Shown here one piece after another: positions 6,867 through 13,808 of a stretch of 22,799 bases of DNA. The position numbers and the translations under genes were made by a program. Source of the stretch: Clostridiales bacterium. GTDB lineage: Bacteria > Bacillota > Clostridia > Christensenellales > Aristaeellaceae. The notes under the pieces are model-generated. The model made no database searches. It was not told the DNA's origin and was given only the letters and a program-made list of their open reading frames with translations. Every line of letters starts with the position of its first letter. Position 1 is the first letter of the stretch. The DNA lies in assembly GCA_019420065.1 (NCBI GenBank), contig JAHZHX010000033.1, forward strand, positions 1-22,799. The letters are read 5' to 3'.

Positions 6867-7817
6867 ATGACACCTATCCGTAATACTGTACCGGTTAAAG
6901 TGGACGAAGTCTCTCTTCTCCATCGTCTGCAAAGACCGCAGGGAATCATAGATGCGGTACTGGATACTGACACGTACAACGAAATTGACGATCAGTACGC
7001 CATCGCCTACATGCTCAAATGTTCCGAAAAAATCAATGTACAGGCCATTTATGCAGCGCCCTTCTCCAATGAAAAGGCCGCAACACCCGGGGAGGGTGTG
7101 CGCCGCAGTTATGACGAAATTCTGAACATTCTGCACCTGATGAACAGGGAAGAAATGCTCAGCAGCGTGTATCTGGGCTGTGAATCCTATTTGCCCAATG
7201 AAACAACCCCTGTCCGTTCGCCGGCGGCAGAGGATCTAGTAAAACGCGCCATGGCGCACACACCGGATCATCCATTGTATGTAATTGCCATAGCTGCAAT
7301 CACCAATGTTGCCTCAGCCCTGCTGCTGGAGCCTGCCATTCGGGACAGGATCGTAGTTGTTTGGCTGGGCGGCCATGCCTTGCATTGGCACGATAACCAC
7401 GAATTTAACCTGCGTCAGGATATTGCAGGAGCACGTGTATTGATGGGCTGCGGCGCAGCGGTAATCCTGCTTCCTTGTATGGGCGTTGTTTCCGCTTTTT
7501 CCACCACGGAACCCGAGTTGAGAACATATCTCAAGGGGAAAAACGCGCTATGTGATTATTTGTACAGCTACACAACCTCGGAGGTTTCAAACTATCAGGG
7601 GCAGGTACAATGCTGGTCAAAGCCGATTTGGGACGTAACGGCGGTTGCATGGCTGCTCAGCGATGAATTTATGTGCGACGAGCTGATTCCAAGTCCGATT
7701 CCCGAATACGATCATCGCTGGGGGCAGGACAAACGCAGACATCTTGTGCGCTATGTCTACCATATAAACAGAGACAAGCTGTTCAACCATTTATTCAGCA
7801 AGCTATTGTCAGATTGA
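6867..7817 (+). CDS. Nucleoside-hydrolase-like protein (IUNH superfamily), divergent active site
   Basis: This 316-residue protein has the inosine/uridine nucleoside hydrolase fold signature, an Asp-rich calcium site near the N-terminus. Here it reads D33-T-D35-T-Y-N-E-I-D41-D42, with two extra residues compared with the common DTDPGxDD. EFNLRQDIAGARVLM corresponds to the ribose-binding EFN region. Near the C-terminus, KPIWDVTAVAWLL keeps the calcium-site Asp (D256), but Trp255 stands where many family members have the active-site His. Members cleave the N-glycosidic bond of ribonucleosides to base and ribose. The substrate here is uncertain. The gene lies between a ribokinase and transport genes, which fits riboside breakdown. 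The ribosome binding site (AAGAAG at about 6850) is weak. No signal peptide is visible. Confidence 0.82.
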   Translation: MTPIRNTVPVKVDEVSLLHRLQRPQGIIDAVLDTDTYNEIDDQYAIAYMLKCSEKINVQAIYAAPFSNEKAATPGEGVRRSYDEILNILHLMNREEMLSSVYLGCESYLPNETTPVRSPAAEDLVKRAMAHTPDHPLYVIAIAAITNVASALLLEPAIRDRIVVVWLGGHALHWHDNHEFNLRQDIAGARVLMGCGAAVILLPCMGVVSAFSTTEPELRTYLKGKNALCDYLYSYTTSEVSNYQGQVQCWSKPIWDVTAVAWLLSDEFMCDELIPSPIPEYDHRWGQDKRRHLVRYVYHINRDKLFNHLFSKLLSD

Positions 7818-7865
7818 TTTATTGTTCTTTTGCCGAAATATCATACGTCAGAAGGAATGATTTTC

Positions 7866-8675
7866 ATGAAAACATGGCAAATTCTTTTGATCGTGCTGTT
7901 TTGTTTTCTTTTCTCAACCCTGACCGCTCATGCGGATAAGCCTGTCGAGCTGAATAACATCAATACAGCTGACTCCTATTATTTCAAGAATTCTACCAAA
8001 CTGCGTGTGGAGGCAAAAGACAGCTATTGCATCCAGCAAAGCAGCGCCACTGATGGCGAATACGGGTATTTTCTTGTCATGAGCAATCCAAAGGGAGATT
8101 GTTCCCTTCTCAAGGTGAATCTGGAGAATTATCAAATCATACAAGAAGTTGTCGGTTTATCCGTCGACCATGGAAATGGTATGGCGTATAATTCTAAAAC
8201 CAACCAGTTTGTCGTCGCACATTGCAAACCAAACGGTACCAGGCTGAGCTTTATTGATCGGGATACGCTTACAATCACCGGCTTTGTTGAAATGCCGATG
8301 GTCGTTATCTCCATTACCTACAACGAGCGCTACGATCAATACGTGGTGGTACATAACAAGGGCAGACAATTCTCGGTTCTGGACAATCAGTTTCAAATTC
8401 TGCGTACCTATGATCTGATAGAGGATATGTTCAGCAATCAGGATATCGACTGTGACGACCAATATATTTACCTGCTCCAATGGGTAAGCAACAATGGTTC
8501 AAATGTAAACCATATCGGAGTATATGACTGGGATGGAAATTATATCAATCGAATCAGCGTCCGTTCCCTGAATGAAATTGAAAGCATGTTCCATATCGAC
8601 AGCCAAATCGTTCTCTCGTTCTATTCCGGCCGGGTTATTATCAACGAAGCACAGCTCTTCCGCGTAGAGAAATGA
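7866..8675 (+). CDS. Secreted beta-propeller-like protein, function unknown
   Basis: This 269-residue protein starts with a clear signal peptide, MKTWQILLIVLFCFLFSTL, and a probable cleavage at AHA/D near residue 23. There is no lipobox or anchor, so it is probably exported freely. The mature part has repeated beta-rich units, each with a hydrophobic strand, a turn and a YNxxxNQFVV- or YNERYDQYVVV-like strand (about 5 to 6 blades). Each is followed by segments such as SFIDRDTLTITG and SVLDNQFQILRTYDL, as in YncE/NHL-type propellers. ATG 7866 is preferred over ATG 7857 because AAGGA at 7852-7856 is well spaced and the signal peptide then starts properly. It is embedded between catabolic and transport genes. 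Its role could be ligand binding or hydrolysis outside the cell; no catalytic motif is recognised. Confidence 0.75.
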   Translation: MKTWQILLIVLFCFLFSTLTAHADKPVELNNINTADSYYFKNSTKLRVEAKDSYCIQQSSATDGEYGYFLVMSNPKGDCSLLKVNLENYQIIQEVVGLSVDHGNGMAYNSKTNQFVVAHCKPNGTRLSFIDRDTLTITGFVEMPMVVISITYNERYDQYVVVHNKGRQFSVLDNQFQILRTYDLIEDMFSNQDIDCDDQYIYLLQWVSNNGSNVNHIGVYDWDGNYINRISVRSLNEIESMFHIDSQIVLSFYSGRVIINEAQLFRVEK

Positions 8676-8711
8676 TGTTATCAATGCAACTGGCTCAATT
8701 TTTCAGACGAA

Positions 8712-8731
8712 TTTAACGCAAAAGCGTTAAA
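8712..8731. promoter_or_regulatory. Perfect inverted repeat before the binding-protein gene
   Basis: TTTAACGC (8712-8719) and GCGTTAAA (8724-8731) pair perfectly across AAAA, 23 bases before the start codon. The TAACG half-sites resemble those of the operator at 4836-4847, but the spacing is wider. No T-run follows, so it is not a standard terminator. It could be an operator or an RNA hairpin in the leader. Confidence 0.5.
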
Positions 8732-8754
8732 AATAAGAAAGGTAGGTATATCCA

Positions 8755-10041
8755 ATGAAGAAACTGCTGTCTCTGGCTCTGGCTCTCATCATGTTGATGG
8801 GCGTAACGTCCATCGCATGCGCAGACGAGGAAATCACCCTCGTTTTCATGAACCAGGCCGCCTGGAACGATCAGATGGTGGAAATGGTCGACCGTTACTA
8901 TCAGGAAACGGGCGTCAAGGTTGTTCTCGAGAACTATGCCTTCAGCGACCTGATTAACACCGTGGAGGTGAAGATCGGTACCGGCAGCACTGACTACGAC
9001 ATTCTCTCCGTCGACGTTCCCCTGGTATCCTCCTATGCCAGCCGCGGAATGCTGGCCGACCTTACCCCCTACTTCACCGAGGAGGACACCGCCAAGTTCC
9101 TGAGCTCCGCCGTAGAGGCCAGCACCTACGAAGGCAAGCTCTACGCAGCGCCCTTGTGTACCTCCAGCCAGATTATGTATTACAACACTACGCTGCTGGC
9201 GCAGGCCGGCGTTGACCTGAGTGAGCTGGAAAATGCCACCGTCGATCATCGTTTGACCTGGGAGCGGGTTGCCGAAATTGCCGAAGAAGCACTCAAGACG
9301 CTCGATCCCGATCACACGCAGGGACTGATCGGTATGGACTTCCAGCAGGTCGACCGCGTATACCAGATGAACCAGCTTCCCAACTCCATGGGCGGCGCTC
9401 AGATTGACGAGACCGGCTTCTCGCTGGATGGCGTGCTGAATACCGAGCCCTGGATAAAGGCGCTGACCTGGTATCAGGAAATGGTCAAGAAGGGCGTTTG
9501 CAGCCGCGGCATCAACCCTTCCGAGCTGCCCAACTACTTCTACTCCGATAAGCTGCTGTTCATGATGGGCACATCCGAAATGCCCGTGAACTTCGTCAAA
9601 AAGGAAATGGATCACTGGGGCTGCATGCCGTCTCCTGCCTTTGCCGGCTATGAGGATATGGTTGCTACGCCTACCGGCTCCTGGCATTACGGTGTCAGCG
9701 CATATTCCAAGCATACTGAGGAAGCCGCGAAATTCGTCAAGTGGCTGACCTGTACCGACGAAGCCACCGAAATGTTCTATACGCTGCGCGGTACCTTCCC
9801 CGCTTACAATCCGCTGCTGGAAAAGCTCGCCGCTTCCGAAGAAACCGCTAAAGAAATGAAGATCTCCATTCATGAAGCGCAGAACACTGCTTATCCCCGC
9901 GCGCTGACGCCTGCCTTCAACGAGTATTCCACCGTATTGAACTCCGTATGGATGGATACCCGCAACGGCGAAAATGTGGAAGAAACCATTGAATGGGCCA
10001 TTGAAGAATACGCAGCGCAGACTGTCAAGTATAAGAAGTAA
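8755..10041 (+). CDS. ABC transporter solute-binding protein (CUT1/MalE-like)
   Basis: This 428-residue exported protein would capture the substrate for the two permeases that follow. It has a signal peptide, MKKLLSLALALIMLMGV, followed by SIACADEE. Cleavage may be A-C-A/D, or the Cys may be lipidated in a weak lipobox (S-I-A-C). The body shows bacterial extracellular solute-binding protein family 1 features: an early ITLVFMNQAAWNDQMVEMVD, then YDILSVDVPLVSSYASRGML, LYAAPLCTSSQIMYYNTTLL, and the late AAKFVKWLTCTDEATEMF. This family normally binds oligosaccharides, polyols or glycerol-phosphate compounds. A ribose- or nucleoside-type substrate would be unusual for the class and is inferred only from the neighbouring ribokinase and hydrolase. 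A stable hairpin follows the gene, consistent with higher expression of the binding protein than the permeases. Confidence 0.9.
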   Translation: MKKLLSLALALIMLMGVTSIACADEEITLVFMNQAAWNDQMVEMVDRYYQETGVKVVLENYAFSDLINTVEVKIGTGSTDYDILSVDVPLVSSYASRGMLADLTPYFTEEDTAKFLSSAVEASTYEGKLYAAPLCTSSQIMYYNTTLLAQAGVDLSELENATVDHRLTWERVAEIAEEALKTLDPDHTQGLIGMDFQQVDRVYQMNQLPNSMGGAQIDETGFSLDGVLNTEPWIKALTWYQEMVKKGVCSRGINPSELPNYFYSDKLLFMMGTSEMPVNFVKKEMDHWGCMPSPAFAGYEDMVATPTGSWHYGVSAYSKHTEEAAKFVKWLTCTDEATEMFYTLRGTFPAYNPLLEKLAASEETAKEMKISIHEAQNTAYPRALTPAFNEYSTVLNSVWMDTRNGENVEETIEWAIEEYAAQTVKYKK

Positions 10042-10060
10042 TTCCCGCTTGATCTCAACC

Positions 10061-10086
10061 GGGGGCGGCGTTAAAGCGCCGTCCCC
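10061..10086 (+). terminator. Stem-loop without T-run after the binding-protein gene
   Basis: GGGGGCGGCG (10061-10070) pairs with CGCCGTCCCC (10077-10086) with one G-T wobble and a 6-base loop. No T-run follows. Such hairpins between binding-protein and permease genes commonly protect the upstream mRNA or attenuate transcription; which applies here is not decidable. Confidence 0.6.
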
Positions 10087-10104
10087 TACGTTGACAAAAG
10101 CAAC

Positions 10105-10116
10105 GAAAACGTTTGC
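10105..10116. promoter_or_regulatory. LacI-type operator-like palindrome before the permeases
   Basis: GAAAACGTTTGC contains the perfect palindrome AAACGTTT (10107-10114) and shares the G..AACGTT..C frame of the operator at 4836-4847. A consensus TTGACA lies at 10091-10096, but no matching -10 box sits at the right distance. A separate permease promoter is possible but unproven. Confidence 0.45.
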
Positions 10117-10187
10117 CTAAAACTGCCTTGATAATATGCTGTACTACCGTTGGCAGTTGCAAAAAACAGAGAAAGCGAGGAGCTCCA

Positions 10188-11078
10188 ATGAAAAATAAGT
10201 ATGTTCCCTATCTGCTGTTGCTGCCGGCGTTTGTACTTATTTGTGTATTTAAAATATATCCAATATTAACAACGCTCCGGCAGGCGTTCGTAGTGGACGG
10301 ACAGCTGTCTCTTTCCATCTTTCAGCGCGTTTTTTCGGAAAAAACCTTCTGGAACTGCCTGAAAGTAACCATGAAATTCAACATTGTCACCGTCCCGCTG
10401 CAAATTGTTATCTCTTTCATCATGGCGCTGCTGGTTTCAACCAAAGCAAAAGGGTCGGGGCTTTTCCGCACGATTTATTATATTCCCTTTGCAGTTTCCA
10501 TCACCGTGTCCGTTATGGTATGGAACCTGATGTTTCAGTTCAACGGCGGTGTTATCAATAGCTTTCTTTCTATTTTCGGCATCGAAGCCCAGGGATTTTT
10601 CAATGACAAAAAACAGGCTTTATGGTGTATTGTCGTTTTGTGCAGTTGGAAAGGCTGCGGGTACTGGATGATGTTTTTGATGGCAGGCATCAAAAATATC
10701 GATTCATCCGTATACGAGGCAGCCAAGGTGGATGGCGCCAGCTACATGCGCACCGTGTTCAGCATTATGATTCCGTTGATGAAGCGTGTATTCCTGTTTG
10801 TCTGCGTAGCCAATACATCCTCCAACATGCTGCTGTTTGCTCCGATGCAGCTTGTCACCGAGGGCGGACCGCGCAACAGCACAAACGTGCTGATGTATGA
10901 AGCGTATCGTTCTGCCTTCAGATATGCGGATATGCCCCGCTGCGCCGTCATTGTCATTGTACTGCTTATCATTCTGATTGCGATTTCGCTGTTCCAGTTT
11001 TTCGCTTTAGGCGACCATGATGCAAGCAAAAATAAAAGAAATGTCCGTAAGCTTGCGAAAGGAGGAATTGCCCTATGA
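10188..11078 (+). CDS. ABC transporter permease, MalF/UgpA-like
   Basis: This 296-residue integral membrane protein is one half of the transport channel. It shows six hydrophobic segments, the first being YVPYLLLLPAFVLICVFKIY. The cytoplasmic EAA loop EAAKVDGASYMRTVFSIMIP starts near residue 177 and would contact the ATPase. LVTEGGPRNSTNVLMYEAYR is a typical UgpA/MalF periplasmic signature. ATG 10188 is preferred because GCGAGGAG at 10176-10183 precedes it; longer in-frame extensions lack a ribosome binding site. Its stop overlaps the next permease start by four bases (ATGA). No ATPase gene is present, so the pair probably uses a shared MsmK-type ATPase encoded elsewhere, as is common for CUT1 systems in Firmicutes. 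Confidence 0.92.
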   Translation: MKNKYVPYLLLLPAFVLICVFKIYPILTTLRQAFVVDGQLSLSIFQRVFSEKTFWNCLKVTMKFNIVTVPLQIVISFIMALLVSTKAKGSGLFRTIYYIPFAVSITVSVMVWNLMFQFNGGVINSFLSIFGIEAQGFFNDKKQALWCIVVLCSWKGCGYWMMFLMAGIKNIDSSVYEAAKVDGASYMRTVFSIMIPLMKRVFLFVCVANTSSNMLLFAPMQLVTEGGPRNSTNVLMYEAYRSAFRYADMPRCAVIVIVLLIILIAISLFQFFALGDHDASKNKRNVRKLAKGGIAL

Positions 11079-11965
11079 CAAGCGGTAATTATGCAAACGA
11101 AAAAATGATTTTTCATCGCAAGGCCATGCGCAAACGTTATCTCATCCGCACACTGCATTATATCGCGTTAATTACCGTTGCAATTATCACGCTTTTCCCC
11201 TTGCTGTGGAGTTTCTTTGCCAGCATGCGCAGCGATGTTGAATTGTACAAGTATGCGCTGCCCTTTACATGGCGCACAATCTTTCCCGTTGAATATACTT
11301 TTGAAAGCTACCGGATCGTTCTGACAGAGCTGGGCTTTCCGCGAGCGGTTTTTAATACGCTGCTGATCATCGGCCTTCAAATTCCTTTTGCCTGCCTGAT
11401 TAACGCCGTTGCAGCTTTTAGCTTTTCCACCTTCAATTTTAAGGGGAAAAACCTGTTGTTTGGTTTTTTCATCGTCAGCTTTATGATTCCCGGCGAAGCC
11501 GTCACCATGCCCCTGTACCAGATGATTGACGATTTTGGCTGGGTAAACACACGTCTGGCTTTGATTGTTCCGGGATTGGCCAGCGGCCTGCAGCTTTTCC
11601 TTTTCCGGCAATTTTTTGCCGAGGTTCCGTCCTCTCTAATCGAAAGCGCACGCATTGACGGTGCCAGCTGGCCGCAGGTATTTTTCAAAATCATGATGCC
11701 GATGTGTGTACCCATTTTTATTACCGCAGGACTGATGATTTTCATGGGCGAATGGAATTCTTATATGTGGCCTCTGCTGGTTGCGCGCAGCGAGAAAATT
11801 CGTACCGTACAGATCATGCTGGCTGTCGTCAAAATGGAGCACATTACGCTATGGAGCTGTATGTATGCCGGCGCTGTTTTGAGTGTTCTCATCCCCGTGC
11901 TGATTTTTCTGCCGTTGCAAAAATATTATGTATCGGGCATTACTGCTGGCGCCGTAAAGGGATAA
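11075..11965 (+). CDS. ABC transporter permease, MalG/UgpE-like
   Basis: This 296-residue protein is the second membrane half of the transporter. It has a basic cytoplasmic start, a first membrane segment TLHYIALITVAIITLFPLLWSFFASMR, and about six segments in all. The EAA loop ESARIDGASWPQVFFKIMMP starts near residue 190. The phrase EWNSYMWPLLVARSEKIRTVQIML is characteristic of the MalG/UgpE group. The ribosome binding site AAAGGAGG (11058-11065) lies inside the end of the upstream permease gene, and the start overlaps its stop (ATGA), so the two are translationally coupled. It is the last gene of the cluster, with a hairpin about 40 bases downstream. Confidence 0.92.
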   Translation: MTSGNYANEKMIFHRKAMRKRYLIRTLHYIALITVAIITLFPLLWSFFASMRSDVELYKYALPFTWRTIFPVEYTFESYRIVLTELGFPRAVFNTLLIIGLQIPFACLINAVAAFSFSTFNFKGKNLLFGFFIVSFMIPGEAVTMPLYQMIDDFGWVNTRLALIVPGLASGLQLFLFRQFFAEVPSSLIESARIDGASWPQVFFKIMMPMCVPIFITAGLMIFMGEWNSYMWPLLVARSEKIRTVQIMLAVVKMEHITLWSCMYAGAVLSVLIPVLIFLPLQKYYVSGITAGAVKG

Positions 11966-12006
11966 GTGTCCGTAAACAGCGCCGCATCTCAAATTGTATA
12001 AAATTT

Positions 12007-12043
12007 GGCGTGAATTCTGCCCTGTTCGGTAGAAATTCACGCC
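12007..12043. terminator. Bidirectional hairpin terminator between convergent genes
   Basis: GGCGTGAATT (12007-12016) pairs with AATTCACGCC (12034-12043), with possible further pairing inside. ATTTCTATTC follows on the plus strand, and an AAATTTTATA run on the minus strand. It lies between the permease stop and the minus-strand kinase stop and can serve both. Confidence 0.7.
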
Positions 12044-12081
12044 ATTTCTATTCATAAAAACTCATTTCGAACCAGCGTTGT

Positions 12082-12588
12082 TTATTGTGCCATCTGCCGC
12101 AACTGTTCCGCCGTTTCCTCCGCCGTCAGGCGGGATACATCCATTTTTACCGTATTCAGCCGTTCATACTGGGCAAGCCGCGCCAAGCTGCGGGGAATCA
12201 CGTCCATCTGCCGCTTGCCCGCGGCGATATCACCCATCAAGCGTGCTTTCAGCGTTTCTTCATCGCATAGGAGAGAAACAGCATGGACTTCCGCATCCTG
12301 CAATGACAGGCGGGACAAAATTTCATCAATAATCCCCTGTTCATGCATCACCCAGCAGAAAATCACATTATCATATGCCGTACAGGCCAGGAAATGATTC
12401 AGCAGGCAGCAGATATTCTCCATCACCATGGCCTTGGTCTCGTCCGTCACCTGGAACGGATGCATATCCCAACACCAGTCTCCATCAAGGAACACGGCAT
12501 TGGGCAAACTGTTTTTCAGCGCCTGGCATGCCGTTGTTTTGCCTACGCCCATGGGGCCGCCCACCAGATACAACCGTTTTTTGGACAT
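12082..12588 (-). CDS. P-loop nucleotide kinase-like protein (AAA_33/zeta-like)
   Basis: This 168-residue cytoplasmic protein has a Walker A motif at the very start, GGPMGVGKTT (residues 10-19). The acidic LDGDWCWDMHPF (about residue 35) is a probable Walker B/substrate region, as in small kinases of the AAA_33 group. LLCDEETLKARLMGD and the Arg-rich stretch after it resemble the lid of such kinases. The substrate is unknown; a phosphotransfer to a small molecule is the best guess. The start ATG at 12588 is two bases after the stop of the upstream secreted-protein gene, suggesting translational coupling. A GTG at 12615 would add nine residues before the P-loop and overlap that gene, with no better ribosome binding site. 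Confidence 0.75.
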   Translation of the reverse strand: MSKKRLYLVGGPMGVGKTTACQALKNSLPNAVFLDGDWCWDMHPFQVTDETKAMVMENICCLLNHFLACTAYDNVIFCWVMHEQGIIDEILSRLSLQDAEVHAVSLLCDEETLKARLMGDIAAGKRQMDVIPRSLARLAQYERLNTVKMDVSRLTAEETAEQLRQMAQ

Positions 12589-12590
12589 CG

Positions 12591-13592
12591 TTATAGCCCC
12601 AGCATTCCAATCCACTCACTGCTCTGCGTTGCGTCCAAAATCGTTTCGGCCGCCACGTCGGGCAGCGCATAGCCCTCCTCCGGCATGCCGGTCAGCGTCG
12701 CGTCCACCAGCACGGTATCCTGCTCGTCGCGCACGATCAGATAGGCGTTCCAACTGCCGCTGCCGTCGTGCTGCGCGTAATGATCCAGCTCCACCGTGCA
12801 GCGTACCGCGCCCGCGCGCACCGTCAGCTCGGCATACACGTTTTTCTCCGCCGGCTCGTCATAGGTCATAATAAAGCCGCTGAGCAGGAAACCGTCGGTC
12901 TCCGTACCCTCCTCCAGCGCATGGATGGTCTCATCCCAATCGCTGACCACGCCGTTTTTTACAGCGATGGTCACATCCTGCCCGTATTCGTCCGTGCGCA
13001 GCGTGCCGTAAATGGCGGGCAGGCAGGGCGCATATACGTTCAGCTGCCACAGATATGTGCCCGGATACTGCCGCTGGTCGGCCATATAACGGGTCAGCGC
13101 CGCCCATTCCTCCTCAGGCGAAGCCAGCGCGCTCTCCAGCGCGGCGCGCAGCGCGCCGTCCTCATCCAGCGCCTGCCAGCCCTCCAGCACGGACAGCAGC
13201 GCCGCGGAAACCGCATGGCTGCCCAGCGCCACGCTCTGCCCCAGCGTAAAGAGCGAGGAATACTGCGCGCTTTCAAAAGCAGCAGCGTTTTCCAGCGGCT
13301 CCAGAATACCGCCGATCCCCTCCTCGTCCGGCAAAGCGGGCAGCAGCGCCGCCATCCCGTTCGCCAGCGCCAGCAGCAGGCGGCCATCCTCCTGCGCGCG
13401 GGCCTTGAGCTCATAGTGCGTATCGCCCCATTGCAGCGTCAGGCAAAAGCCCTCCGGCGCAGCGTGCGCATCCGCAGAGAAGGCAATGCCGCCGCTCACA
13501 CCCTCCGCCGTCATAAAGCTCCCCTGCGCCAGCGCGCAGGGCATGCACAGCAGCAGTACGCACAGCATGCTCAGCAGCCTTCTGATGTTCAT
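12591..13592 (-). CDS. Secreted protein of unknown function
   Basis: I do not recognise the family of this 333-residue protein. It has a clear signal peptide, MNIRRLLSMLCVLLLCMPCA, with probable cleavage at ALA/Q near residue 22. The mature part is acidic and Ala/Leu-rich. An early beta-like section (GVSGGIAFSADAHAAPEG, then LTLQWGDTHYELKAR) precedes a mostly helical middle. The last third is strand-rich with Tyr, Thr and Val, for example DVTIAVKNGVVSDWDETIHA and VYAELTVRAGAVRCTVELDH. No membrane anchor or sorting signal is seen after the signal peptide. GAGGAGA precedes the start codon (13601-13607). It is divergent from the giant glucan synthase and immediately upstream of the P-loop kinase gene, so it may be co-transcribed with it. 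Confidence 0.75.
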   Translation of the reverse strand: MNIRRLLSMLCVLLLCMPCALAQGSFMTAEGVSGGIAFSADAHAAPEGFCLTLQWGDTHYELKARAQEDGRLLLALANGMAALLPALPDEEGIGGILEPLENAAAFESAQYSSLFTLGQSVALGSHAVSAALLSVLEGWQALDEDGALRAALESALASPEEEWAALTRYMADQRQYPGTYLWQLNVYAPCLPAIYGTLRTDEYGQDVTIAVKNGVVSDWDETIHALEEGTETDGFLLSGFIMTYDEPAEKNVYAELTVRAGAVRCTVELDHYAQHDGSGSWNAYLIVRDEQDTVLVDATLTGMPEEGYALPDVAAETILDATQSSEWIGMLGL

Positions 13593-13658
13593 CGTTTTGC
13601 TCTCCTCGATCCACGCAAAATTTCAACGCGCAGGCGCGCGGCTCATTTCAACTTTCTT

Positions 13659-13687
13659 ATTATACCTGAAAGTACCAGCAGTAGCAA
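13659..13687 (-). promoter_or_regulatory. Promoter for the minus-strand secreted protein gene
   Basis: Read on the minus strand, TTGCTA (13682-13687) and a perfect TATAAT (13659-13664) are 17 bases apart. They lie about 66 bases before the start codon. No equally good plus-strand promoter is visible for the glucan synthase in this divergent gap. Confidence 0.6.
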
Positions 13688-13808
13688 GTAGTCCGTTCCG
13701 TTCAAAACGAAATTTTCCCTTTCCTGTCATACGGGAATGAAAATACCCTGCTTGCGCCAAAATACAAAAGCAAAAATAACGCATATGAATGCGATTGCGG
13801 AGGCGCGC

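Noticed and set aside
10091..10135. Promoter for the permeases using TTGACA at 10091
   Set aside because: No -10 box lies at 15-19 bases; GATAAT at 10130 is too far away. I list only the palindrome nearby.
12768..13691. Plus-strand open frame of 307 codons opposite the secreted protein gene
   Set aside because: It is rich in Arg, Gln and His, as expected from antisense reading. The minus-strand gene has a signal peptide, a ribosome binding site and a promoter.
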